Source: Borrelia miyamotoi
GTDB taxonomy: Bacteria; Spirochaetota; Spirochaetia; Borreliales; Borreliaceae
NCBI RefSeq assembly: GCF_019668505.1
Contig: NZ_AP024371.1
Coordinates: 248,001 to 312,000 of the forward strand
Direction of reading: 5' to 3'
Length of the DNA: 64,000 nucleotides
Position 1 is the stretch's first letter. The number at the start of each line of letters is the position of its first letter. Below, in pieces: positions 46,122-55,960 of the stretch. Both the position numbers and the translations under genes were made by a program. The notes under the pieces are model-generated. The model was not told the origin of the DNA. It worked only from the letters and a program-made list of their open reading frames with translations, and did no database searches.

Positions 46122-47450
46122 TTAACTCTTAAGTCTTACAAGCTCTTGCAATAACTGATCTGAAGTAGTAATGGTCTTAGCATTAGCTTGAAAACCTCTT
46201 TGAGTAACTATCATATCTGTAAATTGTTCAGCAAGATCAACATTAGCCATTTCTAAAACCCCTGCTCTAATAGTACCAAGTCCTGACAAACCAGTTTCAC
46301 CTATCCTAGCCTGACCTGAATTACTTGTTTCAGTAAAATTAGTATCCCCTGCTTTTGCAAGGCCCCCGGGATTAACAAATGATGCAAGTGCAATCTTCCC
46401 AATGTCCCGCCTGATACCATTTGAATAAACACCTGTTATTACCCCATTGTGATCGATTTCATAATGTTCCATATATCCCATGCCATATCCATCCTGAATA
46501 ATAGCCTTTGTGGTACTTGCATCAGCAAATTGAGTAATTGAATCAGTATAACTACCAACATTCCCAAGTCTAAGATTAATAGTTTGCTGCTCACCAACTT
46601 CTCCAGCATTAGCATTCACAACTCCAAAAGTTATAGGAAATTCAAGCAAATCACCTGGCTGACCTGCCTGACCATTTAAAGAAAGCAATGATCCTTCATT
46701 ATTAAAGCCCATTGTAAAATTGGAATTTGTCTCTCCATTCACTAAAACTGTAGCATTCCAAGTATTAGGAGCAGTTGAATCCTTTACAACCCTAAGTTCA
46801 ACAACACTAGTATTTCCAAAACTATCATAAATAGTCTTATTGACAACCCAAGTACCATGAGCAATATCAACTTCACTTGCACCCTCATTAATTACAGGTA
46901 ACCTCTTATCAAGATTGCAAGCAAAAGTAATGTGTTCAGTAGCCCTAGCTGTTTCTTTATCTCCAATAGGAATAACTAAATCTTCAACATCAGCAGATGT
47001 ATTAATAACCTGCTCCCCTGCAACAGACTTTGCCATCCAACCTTGGATTTTCATACCATTTGCAGGATTTACAAGACGTCGATCAGAATCAACATCAAAT
47101 GCACCAGCCCTTGTATAAAAAGAATTATTACCATCCCTTAATATAAAAAAACCATTACCACTAATTCCAAGGTCAGAAGCTTTCTGAGTACTTTGAAAGG
47201 AACCTTGAGTATGGATAGTATCAATAGTTGCAACACTCATCCCAAGACCAACTTGCTTTGGATTTACACCCCCAAGCCTATCAGTAGGACGAGATGCCCC
47301 AGAAATACTTTGAGATATCATGTCTTGAAAATTCACCCTTCCTTTCTTAAAACCAATAGTATTAACATTAGCAATGTTATTACCAACAACATCCATCCTT
47401 GTTTGATGATTCTGAAGACCAGAAACACCAGAATATAAAGATCTCATCAT
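46122..47450 (-). CDS. flgE: Flagellar hook protein FlgE
   Basis: 442 residues. N-terminal MMRSLYSGVSGLQNHQTRMD with the rod/hook ANVNTIGFKK box, a central variable part, and the C-terminal NVDLAEQFTDMIVTQRGFQA. It polymerises to the hook. In spirochaetes, neighbouring FlgE subunits are joined by a lysinoalanine bond made from a Cys and a Lys; counting gives C178 in TFACNLDKR and K165 in GDKETARA, which match the pair known in Treponema. So the covalent hook is expected. A GGAGG site lies 8 bp before ATG 47450. It is 4 bp downstream of flgD. Confidence 0.97.
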   Translation of the reverse strand: MMRSLYSGVSGLQNHQTRMDVVGNNIANVNTIGFKKGRVNFQDMISQSISGASRPTDRLGGVNPKQVGLGMSVATIDTIHTQGSFQSTQKASDLGISGNGFFILRDGNNSFYTRAGAFDVDSDRRLVNPANGMKIQGWMAKSVAGEQVINTSADVEDLVIPIGDKETARATEHITFACNLDKRLPVINEGASEVDIAHGTWVVNKTIYDSFGNTSVVELRVVKDSTAPNTWNATVLVNGETNSNFTMGFNNEGSLLSLNGQAGQPGDLLEFPITFGVVNANAGEVGEQQTINLRLGNVGSYTDSITQFADASTTKAIIQDGYGMGYMEHYEIDHNGVITGVYSNGIRRDIGKIALASFVNPGGLAKAGDTNFTETSNSGQARIGETGLSGLGTIRAGVLEMANVDLAEQFTDMIVTQRGFQANAKTITTSDQLLQELVRLKS

Positions 47451-47454
47451 ATAA

Positions 47455-47880
47455 TTATCCCTCCAATCCTACTGACAAAATATTGTCATAAACATAATAC
47501 TTCCCATCAATCATAATTTGTGGAACCACTCCCATTTTAATATTTGTAACTTTTCCCTTAACAATCTCTCCATCAACATTTTCAAATTCAACTATTTTCC
47601 CCAATAAACCCAAATCTTTATTTTTATCAAGGGCAGACGATAGACTCTCAAAAGATTTACTCATATTTGTCATTTGCTCAAGTGCCGAAAATTGTGCCAT
47701 TTGAGCAATAAACTCTTTATCTTTCATTGGATCTGTAGGGTCTTGATATTTAAGTTGCGTAATAAGCAACTTTAAAAAATCATCCCTACCAAGATTACTT
47801 CCCTTAATATCCCTTTCTCCATTAGAATTAGACATCGTCTTAACTCTGTTTACACTAGCTAAATTACCAATTGTACTCAT
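47455..47880 (-). CDS. flgD: Hook-capping protein FlgD (short form)
   Basis: 141 residues, shorter than the ~220 of enteric FlgD. The N-terminal signature LGRDDFLKLLITQLKYQDPT followed by an MKDKEFIAQMAQFSALEQMT box is perfect. The later FnIII/tudor-like part is reduced to a segment (GKIVEFENVDGEIVKGKVTN). FlgD caps the growing hook and is replaced later. A GGAGG site precedes ATG 47880; fliK lies 14 bp upstream. Confidence 0.95.
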   Translation of the reverse strand: MSTIGNLASVNRVKTMSNSNGERDIKGSNLGRDDFLKLLITQLKYQDPTDPMKDKEFIAQMAQFSALEQMTNMSKSFESLSSALDKNKDLGLLGKIVEFENVDGEIVKGKVTNIKMGVVPQIMIDGKYYVYDNILSVGLEG

Positions 47881-47894
47881 TTATATCCTCCGTT

Positions 47895-49067
47895 CTAAAC
47901 AATAAAATTAATACTTTTTTCTAAATCATCAGAAATCTCAACATCATCTTCAATTTTAAAGATCTTATCCTCCTTATTAAAAGAAGAGCCTTGATTCTTA
48001 ACATCATCTTTAAAATCACCAGAAAAAAATCCAGAACCATTACCCGCAAGAGAAAGATTCAAACTAGTATTAAAACCATTATCATTTAGCATTCTATTGA
48101 TCGAATACATATTTTGTTCAAAAAGAGCTCTAACATTATTATTATCAACTATAATTTTACCTAACAAATTATTATTAGAATCAAGATTTAAATTAATTCT
48201 TATACTACCAAGTTTTTTAGGTTTTAAAATCAACCTAATTTCTCCTGTATCATTCGATTTTAACACAATCTTAGCTTTATTCACAATATTATGATTAACT
48301 TTTAAATTCCATTCTGACATCAAATTATCAGTAATTTGGCTGACAAAAGATTCTTTCATATGTCTTGCATTGGAACTAGCAAGATCACCCATAAATTCTG
48401 TCAATCCACCAAAAGTTTCCTTAATGTCATACCTACCAATAGCACTTTTGCTATCAACTAACCTAAACTTAAAATCTGAATGAAGAAATTCTTTCACACT
48501 ATCATTTTTCTTAAAATTTTTAACATCAATATTAATAATATTACTTTCTTTACCTCTCTTTGCAACATTTAACTCTCTACGACTAGAGTCAAAATCAACA
48601 CCTAAAATATCAAAATTACAAAGAGAATTCACATTACTAAAGAAAATGTTAAGATCAGACAAAACACTCTCAATATTCTTTGATATTTCTTTTTTCTTAA
48701 AAAGATCAGAATCAAAAGACAAATTTTCATCCAAAACTTTCAGGCTATCAAAACTAAATAAATTATCCACCCTTTTTACTAAAGATTTTAAATCAGATAT
48801 AAAACCATTATCACTAAGCTTTTTAAAAATAAAAGGCTGTTTTAAGGACACATCTTTAAAATTCTTATTTATAAGACCATTACTTTTTAAAAATTTTATA
48901 AAATCTAGCACTGAATCTCTAAACTTAGATAAATTTTGAATCTCAGAAGAAATCAAATTTAAAAAAACACTTTTCTTATCTTGGATAAAGGAACTATCTG
49001 AATTTACAAGATTTAAACCTTTACTTAGACCTTGAGAATTATCAATAATCTTATTTAAAATAATCAT
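47895..49067 (-). CDS. fliK: Hook-length control protein FliK
   Basis: 390 residues. Only the C-terminal domain is conserved: KIVLKSNDTGEIRLILKPKK then LGSIRINLNLDSNNN and VRALFEQNMYSINRMLND, matching the FliK Flg-hook domain (L-x-P-x-x-L-G-x-x-x-V). The long N-terminal part is low-complexity and acts as ruler. FliK measures the hook and triggers FlhB switching. A GGAGTG site overlapping the flbB... boundary precedes ATG 49067. The order flbB-fliK-flgD-flgE is typical. Confidence 0.9.
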   Translation of the reverse strand: MIILNKIIDNSQGLSKGLNLVNSDSSFIQDKKSVFLNLISSEIQNLSKFRDSVLDFIKFLKSNGLINKNFKDVSLKQPFIFKKLSDNGFISDLKSLVKRVDNLFSFDSLKVLDENLSFDSDLFKKKEISKNIESVLSDLNIFFSNVNSLCNFDILGVDFDSSRRELNVAKRGKESNIINIDVKNFKKNDSVKEFLHSDFKFRLVDSKSAIGRYDIKETFGGLTEFMGDLASSNARHMKESFVSQITDNLMSEWNLKVNHNIVNKAKIVLKSNDTGEIRLILKPKKLGSIRINLNLDSNNNLLGKIIVDNNNVRALFEQNMYSINRMLNDNGFNTSLNLSLAGNGSGFFSGDFKDDVKNQGSSFNKEDKIFKIEDDVEISDDLEKSINFIV

Positions 49068-49070
49068 ACA

Positions 49071-49685
49071 TCACTCCAATGAACTAACAGACATCTTTCT
49101 AATTAATACAGCAGCCTTCTTAGAATCCATAAGAGATAACCAATAAGGAACAATAGACACCCGCCCCTCTTTCTTAGCAATATCTTCTACCTTTCGCATA
49201 TAAGATATTGCAATTTCATCGTTAAGCTCTTCAAGCCTCTTAACAGCATCTTCTGGTGGCATATTCATTAAGTATAAAGCAGCCTGTGCAAAATTCGCAT
49301 CCTCGTCTTTATATTTATTGACAATATCATCAATTACTTTTTGCTTCAGATCCAAGTCTTTTTGCTTTTGATTAAGCTCAGCTTCAAATTTGTTTAAATT
49401 ATCCTCTCTTTTCTTTAATTCTTCTCTTAATTTTTCAACTTGCTGATTTTTAATATAAATGGCTTCCTTTTCCTTTATCATCCTAATTTCATCAAGACTA
49501 ATATTCGTATATTCAAGAGGTTGATCATCTTCCTTAAAAACTAAAGCTCTAATATACAAAGGCAAATAATCTCTAGCTTGATATATACCAAATAAATCAA
49601 GCAAAAAAAATGAAAGTCCTAACAAAAAAATAATTAAAAATGACCACAAAATCAATCTAAGCATAAATGACAAGAAACTATTCAT
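49071..49685 (-). CDS. flbB: Flagellar collar protein FlbB (MotE-like)
   Basis: 204 residues. One membrane helix at about 9-30 is followed by a coiled coil (about 70-130, EKEAIYIKNQQVEKLREELK) and a C-terminal MgtE-N/MotE-like domain with MPPEDAVKRLEELNDEIAIS and DSKKAAVLIRKM. From published work on Borrelia, FlbB forms the base of the periplasmic collar around the motor and is needed for its assembly. Its ATG overlaps the fliJ stop by 8 bp, and fliK follows 3 bp after. Confidence 0.92.
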   Translation of the reverse strand: MNSFLSFMLRLILWSFLIIFLLGLSFFLLDLFGIYQARDYLPLYIRALVFKEDDQPLEYTNISLDEIRMIKEKEAIYIKNQQVEKLREELKKREDNLNKFEAELNQKQKDLDLKQKVIDDIVNKYKDEDANFAQAALYLMNMPPEDAVKRLEELNDEIAISYMRKVEDIAKKEGRVSIVPYWLSLMDSKKAAVLIRKMSVSSLE

Positions 49686-50109
49686 TTATATTTCCTAATT
49701 CTTTACAAATTTTATAATTAACATATTCATCTAAAACCAAGTTTTCGCTTTTTATTTTTTCTTTAATTATAGTACTATTTAAGGATTCTATTAACATGCT
49801 AACCTTTTTTTCTGCTCCATATTTCTTTAAATAAATATCATGATATTTATCATATTCATGCCTAAATTTTACAAGCTTTTTTAACTCTTCCTTTTTTTTA
49901 GAAGTCAAATAATCCAAATAATTTCCTTTTAAAAAAACATCTATGCCATTTAACCTATTTAAATCTTTGGAAATTCCCTCCAAAAATTCTTCTATTTCTG
50001 AAATTTTACTATTTATATTCATTAAATCATTTTCGCTCAACTTTCTATCATAAACTCTAATATTCAATATTTTCTCAAATTTTTTTCTCTTAAAATCTAA
50101 ATCACTCAA
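49678..50109 (-). CDS. fliJ: Flagellar export chaperone FliJ (FlbA)
   Basis: 143 residues, all helical coiled coil (RKKFEKILNIRVYDRKLSEN, then KKEELKKLVKFRHEYDKYHD). FliJ acts as the central stalk of the FliI ATPase ring and is low in sequence conservation, so the call leans on its place between fliI and flbB. The start is TTG at 50109, overlapping the fliI stop (TTGA). No strong ribosome site is seen. Confidence 0.83.
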   Translation of the reverse strand: MSDLDFKRKKFEKILNIRVYDRKLSENDLMNINSKISEIEEFLEGISKDLNRLNGIDVFLKGNYLDYLTSKKKEELKKLVKFRHEYDKYHDIYLKKYGAEKKVSMLIESLNSTIIKEKIKSENLVLDEYVNYKICKELGNINE

Positions 50110-51413
50110 GCTAATATTTCTCTAATTTCACCATCTAAATCTTCAAAATCAAATTCTTCTTGCATTCCTTGAGATAAAAAATCAATAATCTTTGGATACT
50201 TTGAAATTGCTAAATCAACTTCCTTATTAGAACCTTTCAGATAAATTCCCGTCTTAATTAAATCTTCATAATTTTTATAAATCGACAACAAATTCCTAAT
50301 TTTAGATATTAATTTCTGTCTCTCAAAATTTACTATTCTATGAAAAGACCTGGAAGTCGAACTTAAAATATTTACCGAAGGATAAATCCCTCTATCAGAC
50401 AAATCTCTATCCAAAATAATGTGTCCATCCAAAGTAGCTTTCATAATATCAGCTATTGGTTCTGTAAAATCATCACCCTCAACAAGAACAGTATAAAAAC
50501 CCGTAATACTGCCCTTATCACTAAGTCCCGAACGTTCAAGCAAAATAGGAATTTCTACAAAAACAGAAGGAGGGTATCCTTTAGTAGCAGGTGGCTCTCC
50601 CATAGAAAGGCTAATCTCCCTTTTTGCATTTGCAAATCTTGTAATTGAATCAAATAATAACATAACATCCATTCCACAATCTCTGAAATACTCAGCTATT
50701 AATGTTGCCGTATAAGCCCCTTTATACCTTGAAATAGGAGTTTCATCAGAAGTCGAAACAATCAAAACACTTCTATTAAAACATTCTCCTTCAAGGTCAT
50801 ACTTAATAAACTCATTAAGCTCACGTCCTCTCTCACCGATGAATGCAATAACATTAACATCCGCTTTAGAATTTTTAGCAATCATACCAAGTAAAGTAGA
50901 TTTACCAACACCAGCACCTGAAAAAATACCTACACGCTGCCCCTTTGCAACTGGCAAAAAACTATCAAGAACTTTAATGCCAGTAACTATTTGCTCAGAA
51001 AAAATACCCCTATTTAAAGGATTAATATTACTAAAACTTAACTCCTTATAATGATTGCTAAGGAATTGGCCCTTACTATCAATAGGCCTACCAAGAGAAT
51101 CAATTACCCTTCCAAGTAATTCATCACTAAGATTAATTTGAAGCTTTTTATCCAAGGAATAAACTTTATCACCAACCTCAATTCCATCAAATTTTTCATA
51201 AGCCATAAGACTAACAAAAGGTCCATTCAAACCTAAAACTTCAGCATATATTCTTTTACCACTTCTATGTTCAATTAAACACAAATCACCAATACCACAT
51301 TTTGGACCCAAACTTTCAACTAAAAGACCCTTAATTTTCCTTACTTTGCCAATAAGGGACATAGACTCAACACTATCCAATATTTTTGAATAACTTTCAA
51401 AAAAGTTGTCCAT
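50106..51413 (-). CDS. fliI: Flagellum-specific ATPase FliI
   Basis: 435 residues from ATG 51413, chosen over ATG 51419 because AAGGG then lies 6 bp before. The ATPase core has Walker A GIFSGAGVGKSTLLG near 167-180, Walker B VMLLFDSITRFA near 250, and ISLSMGEPPATKGYPPSVF. FliI is the F1-like ATPase of the export apparatus and works with FliH and FliJ. It lies 16 bp from fliH and overlaps fliJ by 4 bp. Confidence 0.96.
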   Translation of the reverse strand: MDNFFESYSKILDSVESMSLIGKVRKIKGLLVESLGPKCGIGDLCLIEHRSGKRIYAEVLGLNGPFVSLMAYEKFDGIEVGDKVYSLDKKLQINLSDELLGRVIDSLGRPIDSKGQFLSNHYKELSFSNINPLNRGIFSEQIVTGIKVLDSFLPVAKGQRVGIFSGAGVGKSTLLGMIAKNSKADVNVIAFIGERGRELNEFIKYDLEGECFNRSVLIVSTSDETPISRYKGAYTATLIAEYFRDCGMDVMLLFDSITRFANAKREISLSMGEPPATKGYPPSVFVEIPILLERSGLSDKGSITGFYTVLVEGDDFTEPIADIMKATLDGHIILDRDLSDRGIYPSVNILSSTSRSFHRIVNFERQKLISKIRNLLSIYKNYEDLIKTGIYLKGSNKEVDLAISKYPKIIDFLSQGMQEEFDFEDLDGEIREILA

Positions 51414-51429
51414 CAGCATCCCTTAGTAT

Positions 51430-52350
51430 TTAGAATATAGAAGAAAAATTCTTAAATTTTTCCTCTATTCTATCAAGTTGAGATGAAATTCGTGCATCTA
51501 TTTCCCCAAAATCAGTCTCAATAATACATCCACCCTTTCCTATATTAACATCTTCAATAACTTCCAAATTTTCTATAAGATCAAACTTAGAAATGAACTC
51601 ATGTTTTTGATGACTTACAATATCCATGTCATCAAGATTAACACGAATAACAATATTTGTTTTACTTTTTATTTTTTTTAAAGCCTCATTTACATTTTCT
51701 ATGACAACATCTCTTTGAGAATCTACAATCTTCTTAACTACCTTAACTGCAATCTGCATAACAAGATTCATTATGTGTTCTCCTGAAGATTCAAGGATTT
51801 CTTTTCGCTTTGTAACCAAAGAAGATATTATGCTATTTAATTTTCCCAACACTTTATCAGAATCTTCACGCCCCTTCTCAAAACCTGCATCATATCCTTC
51901 ATTCCTTCCTTTTGCAGTTTCTATCTCAAGCTCTCTTTTTAATTTTTCTTCATGCTCCTTTACTATTTTTTCAATTTCACAATTAGACTCTCGCTCAATT
52001 GCCCCCTTTTTATCCTCAGCTTCCCTTTGCAAAGCTTCAGCTCTCTCATTAGCTAAACTTACTATTTTATTAGCTTGTTCATTAGCCTCTTCAAGGATTT
52101 TAGAACACTCAACATCTATTTCTTTTTTAGCAAGCTCATGCTCATGCTCAATTTCATCTTGAAGCTTTATTTTTTGATTCATTAAATCCTCAAGTTCTTT
52201 GCGTAGCTTAATGCTACGACTATCTATATCAGAAATTTCATTTTCTTTTTTCTTCATCTCTAATGATTTAAAAATAGGATTTGTAATTTCAACAAACTCT
52301 AACTTTACTGCATTTACAACTTCTTTTGATTTATACAAAACCTTAGGCAA
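51430..52350 (-). CDS. fliH: Flagellar export ATPase regulator FliH
   Basis: 306 residues from TTG 52350. The longer frame starts at TTG 52356, but the AAAGGAG site would then touch the start; with 52350 the spacing is 6 and the product begins MPKVLYKSKE. A long charged coiled coil covers about 25-150, with Ala/Glu/Lys heptads. The C-terminal V-type ATPase E-like domain follows (GYDAGFEKGREDSDK, then MNLVMQIAVKVVKKIV). It holds FliI and links it to FliN. Confidence 0.92.
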   Translation of the reverse strand: MPKVLYKSKEVVNAVKLEFVEITNPIFKSLEMKKKENEISDIDSRSIKLRKELEDLMNQKIKLQDEIEHEHELAKKEIDVECSKILEEANEQANKIVSLANERAEALQREAEDKKGAIERESNCEIEKIVKEHEEKLKRELEIETAKGRNEGYDAGFEKGREDSDKVLGKLNSIISSLVTKRKEILESSGEHIMNLVMQIAVKVVKKIVDSQRDVVIENVNEALKKIKSKTNIVIRVNLDDMDIVSHQKHEFISKFDLIENLEVIEDVNIGKGGCIIETDFGEIDARISSQLDRIEEKFKNFSSIF

Positions 52351-52364
52351 ATACAACTCCTTTA

Positions 52365-53399
52365 TCAGACAAGCACATCTTCCTCACCACCTCTTGAGAT
52401 TACTATTTCACCTTGCTCCTCTAATTTTCTAATAAGAGAAACAATCTTCTGCTGAGCTTCCTCAACATCTTTACGTCTAGTAGGTCCCAAAAACTCCATA
52501 TCTTCCTTAAGCATCCCAGCGGCTCTTTTAGACATATTTTTAAAAATCTTATCTTGAACCGGCATATCAACTGATTTTAAAGCTTTTGACAATTCTTGAC
52601 CATCAATTTCTCTTAAAACTCTCTGTATTGATCTATCATCAAGAAGAACAATATCTTCAAAGACAAACATTTTCTTCTTAATTTCCTCTGCAAGCTCAGG
52701 ATCTTCTTCTTCAAGAGATTCAATAATAAATTTCTCTGTCTTCCGATCAGCCATGTTAATTATTTCAACAACATTATCAACTCCTCCAGCTGAAGTATAA
52801 TCTTCTGAAGATAAAGAAGCTAATTTTTTCTCAAGGACTCTTTCAACCTCTCTTACTACTTCAGGAGAAGTTCTATCCATTAATGCAATTCTTCTTGCAA
52901 CATTAGTCTGAATTTCAGTAGGAAGACTAGAGAGAATAAAGGAAGCCTTTTGAGGATCAAGATACGAAAGTATCAAAGCAATTGTTTGTGGATGTTCTTG
53001 TTGAATAAAGTTCAAAATATTAGCAGGATCTGCTCTTCTCACAAATTCAAAAGGCCTTGATTGTAAAGCAGAGCCTAAATTATTAATAATGTCTACTGCC
53101 TTTTGAGTACCAAGAGATTTCTCAAGAAGCTCTCTAGCATAATCTATGCCACCTTTTTGAATAAATTCTTGAGCCATCATTAACTCTTTAAACTCTAATA
53201 GAACAGTATCCTTAAGTTCAGAAGTAACGATATCAAGCCTTGCTATCTCAAAAGTTAAAGACTCTATCTCATCTTGAGATAAATACTTAAATATCTTGGA
53301 TGAAATTTCTGAACCTACTGAAACTAACAAAATAGCAGCTTTCTGTTTCCCCGTTAAAGTAGAAACACTAAATATCTCTTTTTCCTTTTGCTCTTCCAT
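52365..53399 (-). CDS. fliG: Flagellar motor switch protein FliG
   Basis: 344 residues, standard FliG. The N-terminal MS-ring-binding domain starts LTGKQKAAILLVSVGSE. The middle EHPQ motif lies in QQEHPQTIALILSYLD, and the C-terminal torque helix holds charged residues (VFEDIVLLDDRSIQRVLREI). It transmits stator torque. Borrelia has two FliG-like proteins; this one, in the operon, corresponds to the FliG2 copy. An AAAGGG site is 12 bp before ATG 53399. It starts 8 bp after fliF. Confidence 0.97.
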   Translation of the reverse strand: MEEQKEKEIFSVSTLTGKQKAAILLVSVGSEISSKIFKYLSQDEIESLTFEIARLDIVTSELKDTVLLEFKELMMAQEFIQKGGIDYARELLEKSLGTQKAVDIINNLGSALQSRPFEFVRRADPANILNFIQQEHPQTIALILSYLDPQKASFILSSLPTEIQTNVARRIALMDRTSPEVVREVERVLEKKLASLSSEDYTSAGGVDNVVEIINMADRKTEKFIIESLEEEDPELAEEIKKKMFVFEDIVLLDDRSIQRVLREIDGQELSKALKSVDMPVQDKIFKNMSKRAAGMLKEDMEFLGPTRRKDVEEAQQKIVSLIRKLEEQGEIVISRGGEEDVLV

Positions 53400-53407
53400 A
53401 CAAATTG

Positions 53408-55120
53408 CTACCCTTTATACATTACAATCCATGTTCTAATAAGCTTAGCAACATCCTCAGGTTTTTCTCTAGCCAAAATCTCAACGTTACTTTGCAATTC
53501 ATCCTCTTCCTTAAGCCCACTAACAACATCATCAACACCAATATCATCACTATCATCCATTAATGATTGCTGACGTCTTAAATGCGCCTGTCTTGCAAAA
53601 TCTTCTTCCCTAAGGCGTCTTCTTCTTTCAAGCTCTCTAGATACAATGAAAAATACTGTAAATATTAATATCAATAATGCAAATATTATACTTACTATAA
53701 AAATCAAAAATTTAAACTTCTCACTTGCAAAATAATCTTCATCTATCTTCCTAAATTCATTTGCTCGATCAAAAGCAACATTCCTAACAGTAATTGCATC
53801 ACCCCTCTCTGGCTTATACTCAAAAGAACTCTGCAAAACATCTGTAATATTTTTTAAAGCTTCATCAGAAATAGGCTTATATTCCCTTTTACGCATACCA
53901 TTTTCTATAACAAAATTCCCAAATTCATCATAAACAAAACTCCAAACACCATCTATAAAAATACCAAGAGAAATTCCTGCAATTCTAGCAGGCTCCTTCT
54001 CATTTAAAGATTTCTTCTCATTAAGAGCAACATTCTTTGTCTCTTGCAATTCATTCGATTTCCCAATAATGTCACTTAAATCCCGATACTCAGGTGGAGT
54101 ATTACCCTCTTGACCAGGGGGTCCCCATGGACTAAACCCTTGTCCTTCATACTCCCTTTTATGAACCTGAGAAGAAATTAATGTAGAATCACTAACTTTT
54201 CTTGTATTATAAGAAACTCTTGGATCTTGAGGCTCAATCTCAATAGGAGCATATTCCTTAGATTCCGTAGTCTGACGAGAAGTATCAAGTGTTACGTTAA
54301 CCCTTGCAATCATGAATCTATCACCAGATAAAACTTTACTTAAAGCAGAATCAATTTCATCTCTAAGCATAGATTCATACTTTAATTTAAGCTTTCTTTC
54401 CTTTTCAGCTAAATCAATCCTATCAATGCCACCTAAATTAGAAAAATCATTTAGTATAGTTCCTTTATTATCAACAATAGCAATATTATCTGATTCAAGA
54501 CCTTCAATAGCATACTGAATCAGCTTAACAAGCCCTTCCACCTTTTTACGATTAGTAACAATGTCAGAACCAGGCTTTGGAGTAATCCTAACAGAAGCTT
54601 TAACTGCTTCTTGTGATTCTTTAAAAAGCGTTTTCTCAGGCATAACCAGGTTAATGCTAACAGCATCAACATCATCAAGAGCAACAATATGTTGCTCAAC
54701 CGCTCTTGTAATTGATCGTCTAAGATTAATATTTCTCTCAAAATCCGTAATAGTCCACCTATCAATATCAAAAAGATACCAAGGATCCATATGCACAGGA
54801 ACAAGCTCTTCTCTTACAAGAATTGCTCTCATTCTTTTTGACATATTTCCATTACTTAAGTAAATCTTCCCATCAGCAGTGACAGTATATTCAACATTTT
54901 CTTTATCTAATCTTTGAACTATTCTATCTAGCAAGTACTGATCCTTAATGCCAACACCAAAAAGAGCGATCCCTTGTTTTTTAGTCGAAAATCCTACTAA
55001 AAAAATAAGTGCTAAAATTACAAATAAAACAATAAGACCAAAAGCCATTTTTTGAACCATACTGGCTTTTTTAAAACCCTTACCTACCGATGCAAAAAAC
55101 TTAGTAATAAAATTGTTCAA
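53408..55120 (-). CDS. fliF: Flagellar MS-ring protein FliF
   Basis: 570 residues. Two membrane helices at about 24-46 and 455-477 flank a large periplasmic part with the ring-building motifs (SINLVMPEKTLFKESQEAVK, then ASVRITPKPGS). The C-terminal cytoplasmic tail binds FliG (NVEILAREKPEDVAKLIRTW). It makes the MS ring, the base of the motor. The start is TTG 55120 with an AAGGAG site 9 bp before. It follows fliE by 13 bp. Confidence 0.96.
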   Translation of the reverse strand: MNNFITKFFASVGKGFKKASMVQKMAFGLIVLFVILALIFLVGFSTKKQGIALFGVGIKDQYLLDRIVQRLDKENVEYTVTADGKIYLSNGNMSKRMRAILVREELVPVHMDPWYLFDIDRWTITDFERNINLRRSITRAVEQHIVALDDVDAVSINLVMPEKTLFKESQEAVKASVRITPKPGSDIVTNRKKVEGLVKLIQYAIEGLESDNIAIVDNKGTILNDFSNLGGIDRIDLAEKERKLKLKYESMLRDEIDSALSKVLSGDRFMIARVNVTLDTSRQTTESKEYAPIEIEPQDPRVSYNTRKVSDSTLISSQVHKREYEGQGFSPWGPPGQEGNTPPEYRDLSDIIGKSNELQETKNVALNEKKSLNEKEPARIAGISLGIFIDGVWSFVYDEFGNFVIENGMRKREYKPISDEALKNITDVLQSSFEYKPERGDAITVRNVAFDRANEFRKIDEDYFASEKFKFLIFIVSIIFALLILIFTVFFIVSRELERRRRLREEDFARQAHLRRQQSLMDDSDDIGVDDVVSGLKEEDELQSNVEILAREKPEDVAKLIRTWIVMYKG

Positions 55121-55133
55121 ACTAAATAGCTCC

Positions 55134-55463
55134 TTAACGAATATTAATTATATCTTGATAAGCCTTAATGCTTCTCTCAACAATAGCTTTTGTAATACTT
55201 AAATTCATATTAGCCTTAGCCATTGCTATTACAATATCATGAGCATCAACATTATTAGGATGTAAAATAGCTTGCTGTGACATTTTAGATACATTCAATT
55301 GACTATTATTTACATCAGATACCAAATTAAAAAACAAATCCTTGAAAGTTTCCGTATTTCCTCTATGCTTAACATCAAAATTAGAAGAACTCCTATCAAA
55401 ATGCAAAGGATTTTTACTAACCAAATAAACATTATTATCCGTAAAAAAAGAATCTATTTCCAT
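55134..55463 (-). CDS. fliE: Flagellar hook-basal body protein FliE
   Basis: 109 residues from ATG 55463; the family begins MEIDSFF-like, and the longer frame to 55505 would run into flgC. AAAGGAG lies 11 bp upstream. The C-terminal FliE part reads FKDLFFNLVSDVNNSQLNVS then the VDAHDIVIAMAKANMNLSIT block and EIINIR-like end. FliE joins the MS ring to the rod. It is 16 bp from flgC. Confidence 0.93.
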   Translation of the reverse strand: MEIDSFFTDNNVYLVSKNPLHFDRSSSNFDVKHRGNTETFKDLFFNLVSDVNNSQLNVSKMSQQAILHPNNVDAHDIVIAMAKANMNLSITKAIVERSIKAYQDIINIR

Positions 55464-55479
55464 TGTCCATAAGTCTCCT

Positions 55480-55938
55480 TTAATTCTGTAGTATTGACAA
55501 TGCACTCCTAAACATTGCTTTGCTACTATTAATTACAGTAGAATTTGCTTCATAAGCACGAGAAGCAGAGATCATATCCACCATTTCTTCAATTGCACTC
55601 ACATTAGGCAATTCTACATAACCCTCCCGCTCACCAGACTTTATTGCATCAGGATGTGTTGGATCATACTTTAACTTTAAAGGAGATTTGTCTTTCTCAA
55701 TACCAGCAACTCTTACACCTTGACCAACTCCATTATCAAGATAATCAGGAACAAAAGGACCCTTCCAATATGGGCTTACAACCCTTGGAGCAAAAATTAT
55801 TCTCTGCCTTCTATAAGCCCCCCCATCAGAAGTTCTAGTAGTCTCTACATTTGCAATATTATTTGCAATAACATCTAGTCTTAACCTTTGAGCAGTCAAA
55901 CCTGTTGAAGCAATATTAATACTTGAAAATAATCCCAT
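55480..55938 (-). CDS. flgC: Flagellar basal-body rod protein FlgC
   Basis: 152 residues, standard. N-terminal MGLFSSINIASTGLTAQRLR then LDVIANNIANVETTRT, and C-terminal GYVELPNVSAIEEMVDMISA and SRAYEANSTVINSSKAM. It forms part of the proximal rod with FlgB and FliE. AAGGAA precedes ATG 55938. It is 22 bp from flgB. Confidence 0.97.
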   Translation of the reverse strand: MGLFSSINIASTGLTAQRLRLDVIANNIANVETTRTSDGGAYRRQRIIFAPRVVSPYWKGPFVPDYLDNGVGQGVRVAGIEKDKSPLKLKYDPTHPDAIKSGEREGYVELPNVSAIEEMVDMISASRAYEANSTVINSSKAMFRSALSILQN

Positions 55939-55960
55939 ATATATTCCTTGAGGTTATAAC

